This document shows positions 44,420 to 53,199 of a stretch of 64,000 nucleotides of DNA, one piece after another (position 1 is the stretch's first letter; each line of letters begins with the position of its first letter). Location: NCBI GenBank assembly GCA_023411715.1, contig JAEYOM010000004.1, positions 1 through 64,000 on the forward strand, read 5' to 3'. This DNA comes from Bacillota bacterium. GTDB taxonomy: Bacteria; Bacillota; Clostridia; Acetivibrionales; DTU013. A program made the translations under genes and the position numbers. The notes under the pieces were generated by a model. The model saw only the letters and a list, made by a program, of their open reading frames with translations. It ran no database searches and was not told the origin of the DNA.

Positions 44420-44450
44420 ATGAAACTAAAGAACCGTCCCTTTGTTTCAT
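44420..44450. repeat. Palindromic repeat-like hairpin between T-box and ileS
   Basis: ATGAAAC and GTTTCAT flank AACCGTCCC, forming a short hairpin of the kind that recurs as intergenic palindromes in Clostridia. It lies after the T-box terminator and before the ribosome binding site. Confidence 0.5.
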
Positions 44451-44454
44451 GTAA

Positions 44455-44735
44455 ACTAAAAAACCCCTCGATCCCAGATAAAGGGACGAGAGGATATGAC
44501 TCACGCGTTACCACCCAAATTACCGCTGTAATTACAGTCTTCGACTGTTATTCACGGCAGTCTCTTGATCATACCTTTAACGGAGTGACCCGGCTTATCG
44601 TACTTGCGCTTTCACGCTTTCAGCAAGCGGCTCCCGGAGGATTTTCAGGAAACTCTTCCGCAGCCTCGCACCGGCCGGCTGCTCTCTGTTGGATTAGCGA
44701 TCCTTACTCGTTCCGATCATAGCAATAAAATATTA
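44455..44735 (-). promoter_or_regulatory. T-box riboswitch controlling ileS
   Basis: On the minus strand the T-box core GGGTGGTAACGCG (44504-44516) is followed by a terminator hairpin, CCTCTCGTCCC against GGGATCGAGGGG, and TTTTTT. An upstream region of about 200 nt can form the stem I and antiterminator parts. Uncharged tRNA-Ile should favour antitermination. An ATC codon in TATGATCAAGAG is a candidate specifier, not confirmed by folding. Confidence 0.9.
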
Positions 44736-44741
44736 AAAATC

Positions 44742-44771
44742 ATTATACATCACGGACTTGTTTCCTGTCAA
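44742..44771 (-). promoter_or_regulatory. Promoter of the ileS T-box leader
   Basis: On the minus strand TTGACA (44771-44766) and TATAAT (44747-44742) are 18 bp apart, just upstream of the T-box. Confidence 0.82.
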
Positions 44772-44774
44772 CAA

Positions 44775-44822
44775 AGTCCTGCCGTGGTATTCAAGACCTA
44801 CAGTCCTGCCGTGGTATTCAAG
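44775..44822. repeat. 27-bp-spaced duplicate upstream of the ileS promoter
   Basis: A 21-bp block starting AGTCCTGCCGTGGTATTC occurs twice without change, 27 bp apart, between the divIVA stop and the ileS promoter. Confidence 0.85.
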
Positions 44823-44845
44823 CCGTGTAAAACGATCAGGCAGCC

Positions 44846-45310
44846 TCAAGCGCTCCTGTCATCATCCTCAAAAATCTGCTTGAGCGTTTCCATCTGCGAC
44901 ATCAATAGCATTTCGCATTTTGACTTGAATATATGCAGCTTCTTCTTGGAATCCTCATATTCGAATTTTATTTTTACAACTTCCTGGTTGGCGTCGTTGA
45001 TAAGCTTCTGTGCTCTGACCTCGGCGTCATGGACGATATTTTCAGCTTTCTCGTATGCGTTCTTCTTTATGTCCTCTCCGGTTTGCTGCGCAACGAGTAG
45101 TGTGTTCTGAAGCGACTCCTCGATGGTCTTGTAATGCTGCAGCCCTTCGTTCAGCAGTGCGAGCTTGTCCTTCAGTTCCACGTTCTCGCGTATGTATGCG
45201 CTGTAGTCTTCAATGACTTTGTCGAGGACATCGTTTACCATATCCTCGTTGTAGCCCCCGATAGCTTTTTTAAAGGTCAGGTTCTGCAGATCATTCGGTG
45301 TATAATTCAT
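44846..45310 (-). CDS. divIVA: DivIVA-type cell-division/polarity protein
   Basis: A 154-residue coiled-coil protein that recognises curved membrane at poles and septa. The N-terminal 'LTPNDLQNLTFKKAIGGYNE'-like membrane-binding domain and 'MVNDVLDKVIEDY' are diagnostic, followed by a long coiled coil. It is the last gene of the ylm-type cluster sepF-ylmH-divIVA that lies downstream of ftsZ in many Firmicutes. Confidence 0.92.
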   Translation of the reverse strand: MNYTPNDLQNLTFKKAIGGYNEDMVNDVLDKVIEDYSAYIRENVELKDKLALLNEGLQHYKTIEESLQNTLLVAQQTGEDIKKNAYEKAENIVHDAEVRAQKLINDANQEVVKIKFEYEDSKKKLHIFKSKCEMLLMSQMETLKQIFEDDDRSA

Positions 45311-45325
45311 CGATCGGTCACCTCT

Positions 45326-46123
45326 TCAGACTAATTTTTTTATACAAACTGTTATTCTGGCCTTTTTCGTCAAGCCTCCGACCTTTTCAAGGACGGCTCT
45401 TCCCTTTCCCCGTAAACTTACTGTATCGCCTTCATGCACCACTTTGTCCGGGCTCAGGGAGACTTCCCAGTTCAGCTGCACCTTGCCGGCTTTTATGCAA
45501 TCAGCCGCGAGGCTTCTGGATATACCGAATGCGGGGGCACACAGGCTGTCCAGCCTGAGTGTCGAAAGCGTAGCTTTTATTTCCCTGGTTTTTGCTTCCG
45601 GGACATTAAGATCCGAAATTTCGGTTGTTTTAAGGCTGATGCCCGTATTGCCGATTTTATCGAGATTTCCTGCTATATATCCGGCAATATCGCTCAGCAC
45701 AATGATACTGCATTTATCTTCTCTGACAAGGATATCACCTGTGACTTCCCGTTTTATCCCCAAACTCATCAGAGCGCCGAGGTAATCCCTGTGTGTCAGA
45801 CTGTTCCTTGCGAGCGGAGTTATTTCGATGACCTTGAGGATACTTCCCTGGAATTCGTATAAATCCTCTTCATCGGAAAATTCCGGTCTGAATACGGCAA
45901 TAGCCCTTTCAGCGCCCGGGTATCCGCCGAAAAAGGAATATTCGCGGACATTGAGCGAGGGCAGGAGCTTTTCCGCCAGATTTATCTGATGAGGGTCGAG
46001 AAAATCGGAATGTGAAAAACCCCGCGTCTTTCCGGAAAATTCGGATTTATCGAGCAGCCTTGCGATGGCAAGTCTGTCTTCGGCTTTACCTATCGACCTT
46101 AAAACTCCGTCTTTGTTTTGCAT
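45326..46123 (-). CDS. ylmH: YlmH-type S4-domain RNA-binding protein
   Basis: A 265-residue protein with a conserved N-terminal YlmH domain ('FLDPHQINLAEKLLPSLNVR', 'FFGGYPGAERAIAVFRPEF') and a C-terminal S4 RNA-binding domain ('LAADCIKAGKVQLNWEVSLS'). YlmH binds ribosomes and 23S rRNA and has been linked to rescue of stalled ribosomes and cell division. Between sepF and divIVA, as in Bacillus. The ribosome binding site is weak. Confidence 0.9.
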   Translation of the reverse strand: MQNKDGVLRSIGKAEDRLAIARLLDKSEFSGKTRGFSHSDFLDPHQINLAEKLLPSLNVREYSFFGGYPGAERAIAVFRPEFSDEEDLYEFQGSILKVIEITPLARNSLTHRDYLGALMSLGIKREVTGDILVREDKCSIIVLSDIAGYIAGNLDKIGNTGISLKTTEISDLNVPEAKTREIKATLSTLRLDSLCAPAFGISRSLAADCIKAGKVQLNWEVSLSPDKVVHEGDTVSLRGKGRAVLEKVGGLTKKARITVCIKKLV

Positions 46124-46135
46124 ATGAAGCGATGC

Positions 46136-46597
46136 CTAATATTTCATCCAGGGAAAATTACCCTTGCCTTTTATTTCGTTATCCAATTCGCCCATTATGT
46201 CGACATTATTAGGAGCAATAAGGAAGATGCCTGTAGATACCTTCTGAATCTCGCCGTCCAGACCGTAGACCGATCCGCTCAGGAAATCCACAACTCTCTG
46301 GGCTGTCTCCTTGTTCAGATTTTCAAGATTGACAACTACTGGTTTTTTGCTCTTGAGATGATCGCAGACTTCGCGGGCGTCATCGAATGTCTCAGGCTGC
46401 ATTATGACAACCTTGAACTGATTATTGGAATGAATATTTACAACTTTATTTTGTTGGGACTTCTTTGTAAAGGACTGCAAATAACCGGGAGTTGAATCGG
46501 ATTCTTCTCTTTCTTCTTCCTGTACATCTTCCGCTTCTTCCTCTTCCTCAGATTCCCACCCAACGAGATTCAACATCTTGTTCAGCAGTTTAGCCAT
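46136..46597 (-). CDS. sepF: Cell division protein SepF
   Basis: A 153-residue FtsZ-anchoring division protein. The N-terminal amphipathic helix 'MAKLLNKMLNLVG', an acidic linker and the C-terminal SepF domain ('VVIMQPETFDDAREVCDHLK', 'RVVDFLSGSVYGLDG') are all present. ATG 46597 follows GGAGGG; upstream in-frame starts overlap the previous gene and lack the helix at the N-terminus. Confidence 0.94.
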   Translation of the reverse strand: MAKLLNKMLNLVGWESEEEEEAEDVQEEEREESDSTPGYLQSFTKKSQQNKVVNIHSNNQFKVVIMQPETFDDAREVCDHLKSKKPVVVNLENLNKETAQRVVDFLSGSVYGLDGEIQKVSTGIFLIAPNNVDIMGELDNEIKGKGNFPWMKY

Positions 46598-46637
46598 TAG
46601 TAGATCCCTCCGTTTTTCGTTCGTAAATATATATGGG

Positions 46638-47354
46638 TCATACGCGTTTTCCAAAAAGAGCGGTACCTATCCTGACCATGTTGGCGCCTTCCTCTATCGC
46701 GATCTCAAAATCATTGCTCATGCCCATGGAAAGGTAATCCATATTTATATTATCAATATTTTCCTTACCGATGTCAATAAGCAATTTTCTAAGGTTTGCA
46801 AACACCCACCTGATATTTTCAGGGTTTTCAGCCATCGGCGCTATCGTCATCAAGCCTCTTATCCTAATGTTTTCCAGTTTACTTGCCGCTTTGACAAAGT
46901 CGAGCGTCTCTTCGGGCTTTATTCCGAACTTTGATTCCTCTCCAGCGACGTTTACCTGAACTAGTACATCTATGCGCCTGCCTGCTTTTTGCGCTCTTTT
47001 CTGTATTTCATGCGCCAGTTCCAGGCTGTCGAGTGAATGGATCATGCTCACCCTGTCTGCTATATATTTGACCTTGTTGGTCTGAAGATGGCCTATAAGG
47101 TGCCAATTGCATTCTATGTCCAATATATCGGTTTTGTCGCACAATTCCTGAACTCTATTTTCGCCGAAATCCATGATCCCTGCGTCAAAAGCTGCTTTGA
47201 CCTTGTCCGCCGTTACCGTTTTACTGACGGCTATTAACTTTATTTCCCCAGGATCCCTGCCGGATCTGGCGGCGGCTTCCCGTATACGGGCCAGGATCTT
47301 TTCATAATTTTCTTTTAAATTCTTTTGATCCTCTGCGTAATTATTACCGGTCAT
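46638..47354 (-). CDS. ylmE: PLP homeostasis protein (YggS/YlmE family)
   Basis: A 238-residue PLP-binding TIM-barrel protein; the PLP lysine is in 'KLIAVSKTV', and 'DFGENRVQEL' and 'HLIGHLQTNKVKYI' are diagnostic. YggS-family proteins control PLP and amino-acid homeostasis without a known catalytic reaction. It overlaps the HlyD-like gene by four bp. Confidence 0.93.
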   Translation of the reverse strand: MTGNNYAEDQKNLKENYEKILARIREAAARSGRDPGEIKLIAVSKTVTADKVKAAFDAGIMDFGENRVQELCDKTDILDIECNWHLIGHLQTNKVKYIADRVSMIHSLDSLELAHEIQKRAQKAGRRIDVLVQVNVAGEESKFGIKPEETLDFVKAASKLENIRIRGLMTIAPMAENPENIRWVFANLRKLLIDIGKENIDNINMDYLSMGMSNDFEIAIEEGANMVRIGTALFGKRV

Positions 47355-48676
47355 TGCTCTATTATATCTCCTTCAGCAATATTATCGGGATTCACTATAT
47401 AAGTATCGTAAAGACTCACCGTCTTATTTACTTCACCGTCGGGCGTACTGATAATAGCGTACTCGTCATCCCTGCAAAGTATATTGACAGTCCTGTTGGC
47501 AGCTACGTTATATCTGATCAGCATGATCCTGGCCTTGGTACCGTCTGCGGATATATCCCGCAGGCATTTCACCGGAACCTTCAGTCCTTCTTCCGTTTTA
47601 CTAATGAAGTCAACGCTGACGATCCTTTGGGAAGAAAGCGTATCGACTCCCTTGTTTATCCTGACGACTACCACTTTCCGGCCATCCCCGCCGTTATTGA
47701 TATTGTTTACGGTGGCGGTCGTTTCTATGTCAGTTCCGTTAATCCTCAGATAGATGCTGCCGCCTGCCTTGAAGGCCTTAGCCCGATCTGCCGGTATTGC
47801 AGCGGCAAGATAAAGGTCGGTGCCTTTGATTACCTTGGCTGCTGGCAGGCCTGCCTTTACAGTTCCGTTTCCGGCCATGATCCCGGAATATTTGCCGGAT
47901 ATGCTGTCAAGCTCCCCGGGAGTGAGCTTTTTAAGCACTGCCGGCGTCAATTGCTTTTCAAATCCGTCGATAGCGTATGAGACAACTCCTGAAGTATCCG
48001 ATTTTATCTCGACGGTATTCCTGTTTATCCTGCCCTGTATGTCATCCTTTTCTTTCTGCAGGGAAATAATGTAGCTGTCCGTGGAGTTTGCACCAACGAT
48101 CTCTGCTTTTTTCTCCACTATATTTACGATTTCGTTCCTGTATTTTCCCATATCCGAGAAACTTCTTGAATTACACGCAACTATCAGATCCCGGACTTCG
48201 ATGCCTATTTCATCATCAAGCTTCGCAAGGTCGCCGGAGAAAAAGTCGGTTTTTTCGGCCTTTTCCATCTTTGCCTTCACGATCTTTGAGTTTATATCTT
48301 CAATATCCTTGTGCAGCTTGTCGGAGGTATCGTTCATTACCAGCGCAATCCGCGAAAACGCCGACGTTCTTTCGCCCTCGCCGATCTCGGCGATATATCT
48401 TCCTGCGATCTTTGAAGGCTGCAGCAGCTTTTCATCCCTGATTATAATGGCGCTGCTTTGTACGTAATCCTCTATAATGCCGTTCCGGATCACGTCGCTG
48501 GTTATATGCCTGCTGGAAAGCCAGTTCATGAGCGAAGGTATATAAAGCAGTACGAAGAGGAAAAACAGAAGGCCCCCAAGCGTGGCGCGCTTGATATAGC
48601 GCGGTTTTTTCTCCTCTTCGGTTTTGTCGGCAGTTTTATCTCTTTCCATTTTGTCTTTCGCTAATTTGTACCTCAT
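47351..48676 (-). CDS. HlyD-like membrane-anchored protein of the ylm cluster
   Basis: A 441-residue protein with a short cytoplasmic N-terminus, one membrane segment (about residues 32-52) and an extracellular part with a coiled coil (about 115-220) between lipoyl/HlyD-like beta segments ('RNGIIEDYVQSSAIIIRDEK', 'SGVVSYAIDGFEKQL'). Such adaptors are recurrent in clostridial division clusters before yggS. Its partner is unknown; no exporter gene is adjacent. Confidence 0.8.
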   Translation of the reverse strand: MRYKLAKDKMERDKTADKTEEEKKPRYIKRATLGGLLFFLFVLLYIPSLMNWLSSRHITSDVIRNGIIEDYVQSSAIIIRDEKLLQPSKIAGRYIAEIGEGERTSAFSRIALVMNDTSDKLHKDIEDINSKIVKAKMEKAEKTDFFSGDLAKLDDEIGIEVRDLIVACNSRSFSDMGKYRNEIVNIVEKKAEIVGANSTDSYIISLQKEKDDIQGRINRNTVEIKSDTSGVVSYAIDGFEKQLTPAVLKKLTPGELDSISGKYSGIMAGNGTVKAGLPAAKVIKGTDLYLAAAIPADRAKAFKAGGSIYLRINGTDIETTATVNNINNGGDGRKVVVVRINKGVDTLSSQRIVSVDFISKTEEGLKVPVKCLRDISADGTKARIMLIRYNVAANRTVNILCRDDEYAIISTPDGEVNKTVSLYDTYIVNPDNIAEGDIIEQ

Positions 48677-48680
48677 TTTA

Positions 48681-49973
48681 TCAAAACCTTATCAGTTTTC
48701 TTTCCTTCATATACTTAAGTGCGATCATGATACCCAGCTTTACGTGTTCATATACCAGGCCGCCCTGCATATAAGCCGTGTATGGCGGTTTCAGCGGAGC
48801 GTCCGCGCTCAGTTCAATGGAAGAACCCTGTATAAAAGCGCCCGCCGCCATGATAACAGGACTGTCATACCCCGGCATGTCCCAAGGCTCAGGCGTTACG
48901 AAGGCGTCTACCGGAGAACCCTTCTGTATGCCCTGGCAGAATGCGATCATACTCTCAGGGTTATTGAACCTGATTGCCTGGATTATATCGCTCCTTTGCT
49001 GCTCCGGCTGCGGTGAGGACTCGAATCCCAGACTTTGCATGACAGCCGAGCAGAAAACGGCTCCTTTCAGGCTCTCCGCAACAACATGCGGCGCCAGGAA
49101 CAAGCCCTGGAACAACAATCTATTGTTTCCGAGCGTTGCGCCCACCTTTCTGCCAAGTCCGGGCGTCGTCAGCCTATAAGCCGCATTCTGGACATACTTC
49201 TTTTTTCCGACGATATAGCCTCCCGTCGGCGCCAGGCCGCCTCCCGGATTTTTTATCAGCGAGCCCGCGATTATATCCGCACCCGCCTCTATGGGTTCAG
49301 CCGTCTCGACGAATTCGCCGTAACAGTTATCCACCATGACAATCGTCTTACTGTTTAATTCTCTTATTACATCGATAACCCTTTTAATTTCCCCTATATT
49401 TATCGCCGGTCTCCAGCTGTAGCCACGTGAACGCTGTATCAGCACCATCGCAGTTTTTGCATTAACGGCTGCCCTGACAGCGTTCAAATCTACCGTACCC
49501 TCCGCTGTAAGCTCCACCTGCCTGTATGAAATGCCGAAATCTCTCAGTGAACCTGCTCCCTCGCCCCGTAAGCCTATTACTTCTTCAAGTGTGTCATACG
49601 GCTTGCCTGTGACCGAAAGCAGCTCGTCTCCCGGCCTGAGGTTTCCGTAAAGGCATACCGCGAGTGCCTGCGTACCGGCAACTATCTGATGTCTCACCAA
49701 AGCATCCTCTGCCTTGAACACCGATGCATAAACGGCATCCAGCACTTCCCTGCCCCTGTCGTCATAACCGTAACCCGTGGTGCCGCCGAAGTGGGAATCG
49801 CTGAGATTGTGTTCCTGCATTGCCGCAATGACTTTGTACTGGTTTATTTCCCTTACGGCTTCTATATCCCTGAAAGCATCCCTGACATTATTTTCGGCTG
49901 TTTCTACTGCTTTGATAATGGCTTCATCTATACCGAACGTATTTTTTAAATAATTCTGGTATTCAATATGCAT
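48681..49973 (-). CDS. Aluminium-resistance/methionine gamma-lyase-like PLP enzyme
   Basis: A 430-residue fold-type I PLP protein of the YnbB family; the PLP lysine is in 'GSLIKNPGGGLAPTGGYI', and 'SRGYSWRPAINIGEIKRVID' and 'MVDNCYGEFVE' are typical. The enzyme is annotated as methionine gamma-lyase-like, but its physiological substrate is uncertain. ATG 49973 gives the family N-terminus 'YLKNTFGIDEAIIKAVETAE'. It is the first gene of the leftward division cluster. Confidence 0.88.
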   Translation of the reverse strand: MHIEYQNYLKNTFGIDEAIIKAVETAENNVRDAFRDIEAVREINQYKVIAAMQEHNLSDSHFGGTTGYGYDDRGREVLDAVYASVFKAEDALVRHQIVAGTQALAVCLYGNLRPGDELLSVTGKPYDTLEEVIGLRGEGAGSLRDFGISYRQVELTAEGTVDLNAVRAAVNAKTAMVLIQRSRGYSWRPAINIGEIKRVIDVIRELNSKTIVMVDNCYGEFVETAEPIEAGADIIAGSLIKNPGGGLAPTGGYIVGKKKYVQNAAYRLTTPGLGRKVGATLGNNRLLFQGLFLAPHVVAESLKGAVFCSAVMQSLGFESSPQPEQQRSDIIQAIRFNNPESMIAFCQGIQKGSPVDAFVTPEPWDMPGYDSPVIMAAGAFIQGSSIELSADAPLKPPYTAYMQGGLVYEHVKLGIMIALKYMKERKLIRF

Positions 49974-50228
49974 ATTCCCGATCCCCTTATGTCGATTGAC
50001 CGCAGATTTAGCCCGCGTATAATTTCCCAAACGTACCATTTCATTTTATCCCACTCGGGCAAGCATTTCAAGGAGCTTAAGTAATCTGACCTCCTTAGTG
50101 CAGACATTACGGTTATCCATTCTGTGCCATCCGACTTTTCGTATTTCGGGCTTGCGCCCCTCACGCCCTTGCAATATCCGACCCTCTGCTGTAACATTTA
50201 GATACAATATTAAGCAATGGTGGAGAAA

Positions 50229-51143
50229 ATGAGGCTATATCTGACAGTATCCCGCGATGATGACAATAAAGAAGCAAAGCATCTGCTCAAGGGAAATTTG
50301 CATATCTCTGAGAACCTGATAAAAAAGCTCAAATATTCAGGTAAAATACTGCTTAATTCCGTGCCTGTGCATGTCAATGCAAGAGTTCATGAGGGCGATC
50401 TTCTGGAAGCTTTTATAGAAGCCGATGAATGGAATGAGGATATAGTCCCGGAACCGCTGGACCTCGATATACTGTTTGAGGATGACAATCTTATTGCGAT
50501 AAACAAGCCTCCGGACACTGTAGTCCATCCTACCTCGCTCCACCAATCCGGCACTGTTGCCAACGGGCTCGTGCACCATCTGATGTGCAAGGGCGTCAGA
50601 ACGCTGGTTCGTCCGGTCAGCAGGCTGGACCGTGATACGTCCGGAATCATAATATTTGCGCTCAATCCATACATACAGGAAAACCTGGTCCGGCAGATGC
50701 ATGAAAAATCATATATCAAGGAATATGTAGGCCTTGTGCACGGTACGATGAAGGACGCGGCCGGCACGATAGACCTTCCTATCGAAAGGCTTCCCGGCAG
50801 TTTAATGCTGCGCCGCGTTTCACCGGACGGTGCGCCTTCCGTCACTCATTACGAGGTAATCGAACAGTTTCAGGACGCCGCTTATCTGAAGTTCAGGCTG
50901 GAAACCGGCAGGACGCATCAGATACGCGTCCATTGCCAGGCGACCGGCCACCCGCTTGTCGGCGACACACTGTATGATCTACCGGCCTTTAACGGCAGAC
51001 TTGAAGGCCTGATGGGCAGGCAGGCGCTCCATGCGTACAGGACTGTTTTTATCCACCCTTATACCAAAAAAGAAATGGAGCTTAAAGCTCCTGTTCCCGC
51101 CGATATACTGCACGCGTTGGAAATATTGAGAAATATAAGGTAA
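50229..51143 (+). CDS. RluA-family 23S rRNA/tRNA pseudouridine synthase
   Basis: A 304-residue enzyme with an N-terminal S4 domain ('NLIKKLKYSGKILLNSVPVH') and the RluA catalytic domain; the active-site Asp is in 'RPVSRLDRDTSGIIIFAL'. 'ETGRTHQIRVHCQATGHPLV' is typical. ATG 50229 follows GGTGG at five bases; the ATG at 50217 has no site. The target uridine is not predictable. Confidence 0.9.
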   Translation: MRLYLTVSRDDDNKEAKHLLKGNLHISENLIKKLKYSGKILLNSVPVHVNARVHEGDLLEAFIEADEWNEDIVPEPLDLDILFEDDNLIAINKPPDTVVHPTSLHQSGTVANGLVHHLMCKGVRTLVRPVSRLDRDTSGIIIFALNPYIQENLVRQMHEKSYIKEYVGLVHGTMKDAAGTIDLPIERLPGSLMLRRVSPDGAPSVTHYEVIEQFQDAAYLKFRLETGRTHQIRVHCQATGHPLVGDTLYDLPAFNGRLEGLMGRQALHAYRTVFIHPYTKKEMELKAPVPADILHALEILRNIR

Positions 51144-51207
51144 AATTTTACTGATTATTCCATTTGTGGTACTATATATCATAGTGAGTTACCAGGGGGG
51201 TACCAGA

Positions 51208-51798
51208 ATGGAAGTTCTGAAAGAGAGATACACGATTACCGAGTTAAGCGAAATGCTTCAGCTAACCGACCATGCCTTGAGGTTTTATGAAAAGGAATTT
51301 GAATTGACAGTTCCGAAGGACGAACGCGGAAGGCGCTATTATACTGCCGATCTTGCAAATATGATGTACAAGATAAAAGTCATGAGGTCCGAAGGTCTGG
51401 AAATAAAGGCCATTAGAAAGATCCTGCAGGATGAATCGGCCTTTGTTATACCTCAGGCTGCACCGGACGCCAGTCCTTCCGCTCTCACAGTTCCGGATAA
51501 TAAGGAATATGAAGCTATCCAGTTGATTTTCAACGAAATAGGAAAACAGCTTACAAAAGAGCTTTCATTTGAAATCGATTCCGCCAGGGAGCACCTGAGC
51601 AGGGAGATATCCAAAAGCAAGCTCGAGCTGGGGGCATGTATGGAAAACGGCATGCGTAGGCTCGAAAACAAAATGGAGAAGCATTATCAAGAAGTTGACA
51701 AAGCCCTGGGCGATTGGAGAAACAAGAAAGGCAGGCATTCCCCGAGAGCATTTTTCGCGAGACTGTTCAGGCGCAAATATAGTCAGTTAAATCATTAA
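51208..51798 (+). CDS. MerR-family regulator with long coiled-coil tail
   Basis: A 196-residue protein with an N-terminal MerR winged helix ('YTITELSEMLQLTDHALRFY', 'RRYYTADLANMMYKIKVMRS') and a C-terminal half rich in charged helices, ending in a basic tail (RLFRRKY). No cysteine cluster for metal sensing is present. ATG 51208 follows AGGGGGG. It lies 65 bp after the RluA gene and may be co-transcribed. Confidence 0.85.
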   Translation: MEVLKERYTITELSEMLQLTDHALRFYEKEFELTVPKDERGRRYYTADLANMMYKIKVMRSEGLEIKAIRKILQDESAFVIPQAAPDASPSALTVPDNKEYEAIQLIFNEIGKQLTKELSFEIDSAREHLSREISKSKLELGACMENGMRRLENKMEKHYQEVDKALGDWRNKKGRHSPRAFFARLFRRKYSQLNH

Positions 51799-51849
51799 AC
51801 ACCCCTTAGTTTAACGCTTATTCTACATATGCCGAATTGGGAAGCTGTT

Positions 51850-51918
51850 TTACAGGGCTTTGCAGATGGTAGTTTTCCCAATGCCATTAGGGCCGCAAAT
51901 AAACAAGAAATACACCAA
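51850..51918 (-). pseudogene. Remnant of a P-loop kinase/ATPase gene
   Basis: The frame reads 'VYFLFICGPNGIGKTTICKA' followed by a Leu and a stop. This is a perfect N-terminal Walker A start of an AAA/zeta-toxin-like kinase, cut off after about 23 codons. Nothing recognisable of the rest remains before the MerR gene. Confidence 0.65.
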
Positions 51919-51982
51919 TTAGCTGACCAAAAGCGGTGCCCTACAATATATCATTATTGTCAACAGCGGAGTCAAGGCCGGG

Positions 51983-52564
51983 CTAGTTTTTAAACTTCCA
52001 AAAGTAAATGATTCTCGGTCCCTTGCTAAATTCAGAACCAGTTCTTGATATTTCGATTATTTTCTCTGGTTTTACATTTAAAGTCCAGTCTTCGATGAGC
52101 TCTCTATCAATATCTCTATGTGCTCTATGACTTTGTTTTTCTTCTCCGCCGTCCCAATGATAAGGAAAACTTAAAATCGCCATTTTTGATATTCGCATTA
52201 CTTCCCTAAATGCCCTACTTTGCTTATTGTCAAGGTGTTCCCACACTTGTAATGCAATAAACAAATCATATTGCTTGTCCATGATAGGCCAAGGTTTTAT
52301 TGTAGCATCAAAAGAAAGTACTTTCCCGTAAATTTCTTGAGGTCTACCAAAAGAGTCTTCTTCGGGGTTCATTATTACATCAGAATTTTTAACTATAGGT
52401 AATAATCCAGGCCCTAGTTCCAATACAGTTCTTATCTTTTCGTGCTGGATTATTTTTATTACCTCTTTGAAATATTCCCATCTACCAATGTAATAATTAC
52501 CCCTTGGGCCATTTAATAACTCCTTGTAATCTTCAAATGTCATGATATCAATATCAGTATTCAA
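51983..52564 (-). CDS. Putative class I SAM-dependent methyltransferase
   Basis: A 193-residue protein with motif I 'TVLELGPGLLPIV', an acidic residue after 'VLSFD', and 'LFIALQVWEHLDNKQSR' as motif IV/V region. It starts with TTG at 52564, six bases after AGGAGGG. It looks like a small transferred gene, with AT-rich codon use like its neighbours at 52816 and 53200. The substrate is unknown; the His/Lys-rich 'EEKQSHRAHRDIDRELIEDW' could be a binding loop. Confidence 0.72.
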   Translation of the reverse strand: MNTDIDIMTFEDYKELLNGPRGNYYIGRWEYFKEVIKIIQHEKIRTVLELGPGLLPIVKNSDVIMNPEEDSFGRPQEIYGKVLSFDATIKPWPIMDKQYDLFIALQVWEHLDNKQSRAFREVMRISKMAILSFPYHWDGGEEKQSHRAHRDIDRELIEDWTLNVKPEKIIEISRTGSEFSKGPRIIYFWKFKN

Positions 52565-52706
52565 AGCAAACCCTCCTCTTTATTTTAATTCCGTCGGCGG
52601 AGCCCAGGCGCTTATAATGGGCTGCATTTCATATAACATCTCAGTAGTCGCAACGCCGATGAACTGGACCCCCGGAGCCCTTCTCCCTGGCAGTGCTCGT
52701 CACCAC

Positions 52707-52812
52707 GGATGCATGGGCGAGCAGCAGGCTTTGCCTGCGACCAGCCCGGATGCATGGGCGAGCAGCAGGCTTTGCCTGCGACCAGCCCGGTTGTATGGGC
52801 GAGCTGCAGGCT
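52707..52812 (+). repeat. 41-bp tandem hairpin repeat, member of a dispersed family
   Basis: Two identical 41-bp units starting GGATGCATGGGCGAGCAGCA, then a diverged partial third. Each contains the hairpin GCAGGC-TTT-GCCTGC. The copy near dpaA (17288-17329, opposite strand) differs by a compensatory pair in the stem and in the loop. Confidence 0.9.
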
Positions 52813-52815
52813 ACT

Positions 52816-53079
52816 TTATTCCTGTAGTCTTCTGGTACATCTGGGGCAAACAATTAAATCTTTTGATTTAACTTTCGGATTAAACACAAGCTTACATTCA
52901 GGACACCTGTATTGCCTTACAAAACTAACACCTATAGTTAAGATAATGATACCCAAGATAAAACTTAACCAATTTCTGTATACTAAAACTACAACACATG
53001 CAATTAATATGACCCAACTACCAATATTTCTATATTTTATTGCTTTTTTAAATAATAAAATTCGCTCAGCATCATTCAT
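52816..53079 (-). CDS. Small membrane protein with zinc ribbon
   Basis: An 87-residue protein with two hydrophobic segments (about residues 18-36 and 38-55) and a C-terminal CPEC...CPRC zinc ribbon. Its last codons lie next to the 41-bp repeat array. No family recognised. Confidence 0.6.
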   Translation of the reverse strand: MNDAERILLFKKAIKYRNIGSWVILIACVVVLVYRNWLSFILGIIILTIGVSFVRQYRCPECKLVFNPKVKSKDLIVCPRCTRRLQE

Positions 53080-53199
53080 ATATACCTTTTCGATTCTTTT
53101 TAACTAAGCTATTTTATTCGACCGGCGGCCGGAACCAACGCATCCTCAAATTAATTCCTGCTTAATACTTTAAGAATGAAACATTTCAAAAAATATATT

